64,000 nt of DNA from Gnetum montanum (lineage: Eukaryota; Streptophyta; Gnetopsida; Gnetales; Gnetaceae): NCBI GenBank assembly GCA_015680685.1, contig MNCI01037811.1, positions 6,207 to 70,206 of the forward strand, written 5' to 3'. Every line of letters starts with the position of its first letter. The stretch's first letter is position 1. Shown in pieces: positions 59,700-64,000 of this stretch. Both the position numbers and the translations under genes were made by a program. The notes beneath the pieces were generated by a model that saw only the letters and a list, made by a program, of their open reading frames with translations, had not been told where the DNA came from and searched no databases.

Positions 59700-61110
59700 C
59701 TTATTGCTTTCCTATAGATTATTCATGATAGCCCAAAGTACATTACTTTTGCATATAATGTTAACTTTGCTACGGAACAGATAATGCCTCCACTTTTTCA
59801 ATGTAAACACTAGGGCAAGGTAATTTCTTTCCACCTCATTGTACTTCTCCTCATATGCTATCAATGCATGACTCAGGTAATAAACTGGAATCTCAGAGCC
59901 ATCATCTCTTCTCTAACATAACAGTGCTACGATAGACGTGTCTGAGGTGGCAAGGTAGATGTAGAAAGGCTTATCCCTCTGTTGTAGGTAAACAGTTGGG
60001 AGGTGTAAAAGCTCTTTATTTAGGTCATCGAAGATTTGCTGGCATTGTGTCATCCATTCGAAGTTAACCCCTTTCTTTAGTAAGTGTTGCATAGGATGTA
60101 ACTTGTTAGTTAACTTTGCTATAAACCTTCTAATGAACTGTACCCTACCTTGCAACCCACATAATTCTTTAAAGTTGGTAGGGGGTGCTAGATTAATGAT
60201 GGCCTTAACTTTGTCAGGTTCCACTCGTATTCTAGCCTCCGATACTACAAACCCTAGCATGCGTTCAATTTTTACCCCAAAGACACACTTCTTTGAATTG
60301 AGGTGTAAGTCATGCATCTGGCAATGTTTGAGAACTACACCTAGATCGTTGGGATGGTTAGCAACCTCTTTAGATTTGACCACTATGTCATCCACATAGT
60401 CGTTTAGTGTTTCTAGGATGTAGTCACTAAAGATGTATGTCATGGCTCTTTGGTAGGTTGCTTCAATGTTTTTAAGTCCAAAGGGCATCATAGTATAACA
60501 AAAGGTACCCCATAGGGTTATGAAAGTAGTTGTTAACTAATGCTCTAGGTTGATACGAATTTGATTGTAGCCGGAGAAACCGTCCATGAAGGATAGTAGA
60601 GCATGACCAACCGTAGTGTCAATAAGTTGATCAATACTCGGCAGTGGGAAGTCATCTTTGATCATTGCTTGGCGTAGATCCTGGAAGTCTATACAGATTC
60701 ATATTCCTCCCGTTTTCTTATAAACTACAACAATGTTCGACACCCATTCTGATTAATCAACTACCTGGATAAAACTAGCTTAATACAGCTTAGTGATTTC
60801 ATCGCGTACAGCCAGTGTGACCTCTGGTTTAATTTTGTGAGCCTTTTTTTTAACTGCCTTCACATGCAGGTCTAAGACAATGTTATGCTGTATAACCCTT
60901 TGATCTAAGCCTGGCATGTTGTTATAGGACCACACAAATACCTCGATGTTGTCTTGACGAATCCTAGATACATCTTTATGCATTTGTAAATCTACGAGGG
61001 AGCTAAGTTTTAACGTCTTTATTTTTCCCTTGGATGTAGTCACAGGCATTTCAATGAGAGAGTCTTCAGTTACATCCCCGACCTCTAAATCTAAGGCTTG
61101 GACCAGATGT
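59700..61110 (-). pseudogene. Reverse transcriptase and RNase H, element B
   Basis: Minus-strand blocks are 61049-60780 (PVTTSKGKIKTLKLSSL to AVRDEITKLY) and a broken stretch with KDDFPLPSIDQLID and LSFMDGFSGYNQI. The long open block 60491-59913 has MMPFGLKNIEATYQRAM, DYVDDIVVKS (catalytic YVDD intact), LGFVVSEARIRVEPDKVKAI and FYIYLATSDTSIVALL (RNase H start). The RNase H continues to about 59700. Stops lie between the blocks. Order and motifs fit a Tat-type pol. Confidence 0.88.
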
Positions 61111-61389
61111 TTGGGCCAGTTTGGGGATGTTTCTAAGGATGCGACAGTGCTATCGGTGGATGATTCCCAATCTATTGACTCTGGGTTTAATTATCTTGTA
61201 AGCTCACCATATGGGCCTGTCAAGACTAGAAGTGAAGATAGATCACGATGCATGGCCATTCTTGCTCAACCTGCCACAATAAGATCAATGCCAAGTCAAG
61301 TGATACCTGTTTGTAGCAATAGCGCATAGTAAACATTTGTAAAGCAACAATGAAATATGAAATGGTTAAAATAATTTTCAACTATGATA
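61111..61389 (-). other. Pol linker upstream of RT, element B
   Basis: Coding-like but broken sequence between the repeat array and RT. The plus-strand frame 61030-61329 is a shadow of it. Confidence 0.4.
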
Positions 61390-61650
61390 CAAAGTTTGCA
61401 AGCTACCAATTTAAGGTTGTAGTGGACTGCCTGGATGCAGAATTGTAGTTTAAAATTGCTAGTTTAAGGTCTTTATGGACCACTAACTTGATCAAATTGT
61501 GAGTCGTAACTGTTAGTTTAAGGTCTTTACAGACCGTTAATGGGTTAGATTTGTAAGTCAAAACTATTAGTTTAAGGTTTTTGCTGATCGCTAATGGGTT
61601 ATTCTTGCAAAGCTAAGTTGCTAGTTTAAGGTGGGACAAGACTTTCAATT
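61390..61650 (-). repeat. TGCTAGTTTA repeat array upstream of RT, element B
   Basis: Five to six units of ATTGCTAGTTTAAGGTCTTT type, 45-60 bp apart. They separate the antisense gene's promoter from RT, the same place as 50340-50580 in element A. Confidence 0.7.
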
Positions 61651-61768
61651 GGGTCCACTTGCTATGATGCAAACAGTGATGCTACACTATGGCAGGAGTG
61701 CTACGCTATACGAAGCATCCCACATTAATCAGGGTGCGAAAATGGCAAGTTCTTTTCAACATGTTGGC

Positions 61769-61776
61769 TATAAATA
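61769..61776 (+). promoter_or_regulatory. TATA box of the antisense cargo gene
   Basis: TATAAATA followed by GGGG lies 142 bp before the first ATG of the antisense gene on the same strand. It fits a plant pol II core promoter. It is directed against the host element and so would drive the cargo gene independently of the LTR. Confidence 0.55.
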
Positions 61777-61910
61777 GGGGTTTATCCCTAGTAAACTTGT
61801 CATTTTAATTATAAGAGCGCAAAGCCCACATCCAGAGCATAGAGTGGTTGTACTGATAAAGAGCAAGGTGATTTAGCGTAGTGAATAAGAGAGAATTTGC
61901 AACCGAGACG

Positions 61911-64000
61911 ATGGCACCTAAAGGAGAACTTAAACACCGAGCGCTCGCCAAGGTGGACGAGGTGAAAGACATCTTGGAGTGTCTGTCATAGGTGCACGTC
62001 GCAGTACAAGAGGAGACTCCGTTGGCCTGGTAAGTCACTATGCTACCTTTGTTTTCCATGTTGCTGTTATTTTCTCTTCTTCTTTTTTGTTTTCCATAAT
62101 GAAACCCACGTCTTCTATCATCGTTTTGGTTGCCATTTTGGCCATTACACCACTGTTGTTGCCAATTCAACCATGACGGGTGTACGGACACTACGCTAAG
62201 GTTGCATGCAATATTGCCCAGATTGCCATTGTGGTGATTGCCTCGCCGCAGAGGTTTAGATGATCCTAGCAACCTAGCACGTGAATAACATAGCGTATGG
62301 CCCTCAGGAGGATTTGGCCACGTGCGAGATTTGACAACGTAACACGTGTTTAATACAGCATAGCGCAAATCATTTTTTATGGTAGAAGATTACTTAAAAT
62401 GGCAGTAGCATATCAAATTCTTTCTTATTTGAAATTCTTATTCAACCTTTTTTTTGTTACGCTAGGTCGATGTGTTCTAAGACCTTTAGACTAATGCATC
62501 AGTAATATCGTGTTGCTAAGCTATTGATCCTATGGTTTTGTTAGTGAATTGCCTTAGTTATAAATATGTTATATTGTTGTGCTACACTACATGTAAAGAA
62601 AGGATTATGCTACACTATTTGCGACCGAGGGCTTATGTTATGCTACATGCAAAGAAAGGATTACGCTACGCTTTTTGCAAATGGATAATCATGCTACACT
62701 ACCTACGTACTCCACTCGAACATAATGCTAACTTTTTCCATTCTATTGTGCAGGGTGATGTTAAAACCCATTTTGATTATCCTAGAAATTATAAGGGTTT
62801 TGTGCTACTTAAGTGAACCGGTGGCCAACGTTCCTCCGCCCCATGCATGTGTGGAGTGGCATGCGGTCTAGTTCTAGGAAGGAGCATAGGACTTCCTATA
62901 ATTCCTCCTCCAACAATTTAGTGTGATCATCTGGTCACACTTATCGGCAAAGGTAGCAGCCGCAATTACAGGAACCCTATTGCCCGGGGGCAAACTCGCG
63001 TATTCTAAAATTTTTGATTGATGGGGCAATCAGGGGTGAGCAAGCAGAAGGATCCAACCAGCACCCAAAAAGCCTGAGACACTTAAGTTGGATCTTGAAG
63101 ATGCCAGACTATAAGTGTTAACCCTTATATAATACATTGTTTATTGCCCACCACATGGGCACCTATTTTCAGAACCCACCAGGAATCGTTTATTTTGCCA
63201 GTGGGTGAGTTTTGTAAACATATTCTGTCATGTTATGCAATGCATGCTACGCTAGGTAACAATGTTAACATTGTATGTGCTTTTTTTGTGTTATTTGTGT
63301 GTTACTAGGTTTTATATCGACAAGAGTGGGCTTCAAGGTAATACTGATGCCTTGGCTTTGGCAAAAATGGCCTTACGGGAGTTTTCCTCCATTGGGAATG
63401 TGCGCGCCAATGTGATAGGCCAATGCGGGGGTGAGTACAAAACCTATCCAACCCAGTACTCCCAGTTTTACAAGAAGTGTAAGGAGGTCGATTGGTTGGA
63501 TAGGGATTGGGCATCCCTTAGGCCAATCACCATTGAAGACGTATTAATGGATCTCCCACCATTTCCATTGCCGTTTAAACCTAGTACTCTAGATCATGAA
63601 TTTATGTTTGCATATTCAAGAGTTCTTTCATTTTTCTTATATATTTTTTTTTTCATTTTGTTTAAATTTTGTTTTGTTTAAACTACTACAGTGATGAAGA
63701 AATCCCAAGAGGTCACTGTGATTACCTCTAGGCATAATGAGGCCAACATCTATTTCAAGTATGGGGAGGTAGATGAGACCCAACGCTGGCTCTACAACGG
63801 GGCCCTGGAGTCACTCGTCAACAACCTTCAGGATGTTGGGCTTATGAAGTTATTCTTAGCCATCAACCCACACTCCCTGCTACCGAAATGCTTGCCCTAG
63901 CTGACTTCTTTTTCAAAAAAGTAAATCGCTTCCACACACATGTCCACAGTGTGCTAGTGGTGCTTGAGATTAATGATCAACTATTTGCGAATCTCTTCGA
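61911..64000 (+). pseudogene. Antisense multi-exon gene of unknown family (cargo of element B, partial)
   Basis: The start is ATG 61911 (MAPKGELKHRALAKVDEVKD). Exon 1 ends at 62029 before GTAAGTCACT. Exon 2 is 62754-63204 (GDVKTHFDYPRNYKGFVLLK start; donor GTGAGTTTTG). Exon 3 is 63309 to about 63605 (FYIDKSGLQGNTDALALAKM, then CKEVDWLDRDWASLRPIT). Exon 4 starts at 63692 (EVTVITSRHNEANIYFKYGE, DVGLMKLFLAINPHS) and leaves the window. Acceptors TTGTGCAG, TTACTAG and CTACTACAG are clear. The exon borders match those in element A. A TAG in exon 1 and further stops in exon 2 suggest decay. No family is recognised. Confidence 0.68.
62560..62715 (+). repeat. Short tandem-like repeats in intron 1 of the cargo gene
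   Basis: GCTACACTAC / GCTACATGCAAAGAAAGGAT units recur two to three times at 50-65 bp spacing. The GCTACACTA/GCTACGCT core is the same word that fills the LTR of element B. Confidence 0.5.

Larger units (their letters stand above)
54209..64000 (-). mobile_element. Tat/Ogre-like Ty3/gypsy element B (5' part beyond the window)
   Basis: On the minus strand the window shows RT, RNase H, a second RNase H, integrase, repeat array, untranslated region, polypurine tract (CTAGCCCCTCTTTATT at 56065-56080, complement) and 3' LTR. Upstream of RT comes an antisense gene on the plus strand. Protease, gag and the 5' LTR must lie past 64000. Dual RNase H is the hallmark of the Tat lineage (Ogre, Grande, Retand and relatives). 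The insertion site is within the 3' LTR of element A. Confidence 0.82.

Overview
This window is plant nuclear DNA made almost entirely of nested, decayed retrotransposons. Every pol, gag and protease match is to plant Ty3/gypsy lineages (Athila-like and Tat/Ogre-like). Two plant gene remnants (an LPAT4/5-like acyltransferase and an RPK2/TOADSTOOL2-like receptor kinase) support a seed plant. The density of old, inactivated copies and the loss of CpG would fit a large gymnosperm-type genome, but that is inference. No intact host gene is seen.

Layout. 1-984: unassigned, somewhat GC-rich DNA. 985-7053: Athila-like element on the minus strand, cut off before integrase. 7054-9927: two minus-strand gene remnants, a near-full-length intronless LPAT copy and the 5' third of an RPK2-like gene. 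11051-24295: a second Athila-like family ('family X') with integrase and a 3' LTR on the plus strand plus two inverted LTR copies. It is interrupted by a complete minus-strand element at 14674-21762 with a perfect 5-bp target duplication (CTTAT) that carries gag and protease but no RT, RNase H or integrase. 24300-25203: LINE remnant whose 5' part is inverted. 25545-25985: tandem tRNA-like (SINE-like) units. 26400-37430: minus-strand Athila-like composite with three LTRs and matching outer 5-bp duplications (ATAGG).

38595-54208: a plus-strand Tat-like element (LTRs, decayed gag and protease, 3' part of integrase). 54209 to past the window end: a second, minus-strand Tat-like element inserted in the first one's 3' LTR, with RT, two RNase H domains and integrase. 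Both Tat-like elements carry, between the protease side and RT, an antisense multi-exon gene remnant of a family I do not recognise. The two copies share exon order and intron positions. Arrays of a short repeat (core TAAACTAGCA) separate the modules, and the better copy has a TATA box in front of its first ATG. This antisense cargo gene is the strongest candidate for something undescribed.

All coding regions carry stops, frameshifts or lost catalytic residues, so the window is an archive of past activity, not a set of working genes. The assembly has one 324-base gap (16450-16773) and three single-N joins (26477, 39298, 53995); at least one of these is an unmerged overlap.
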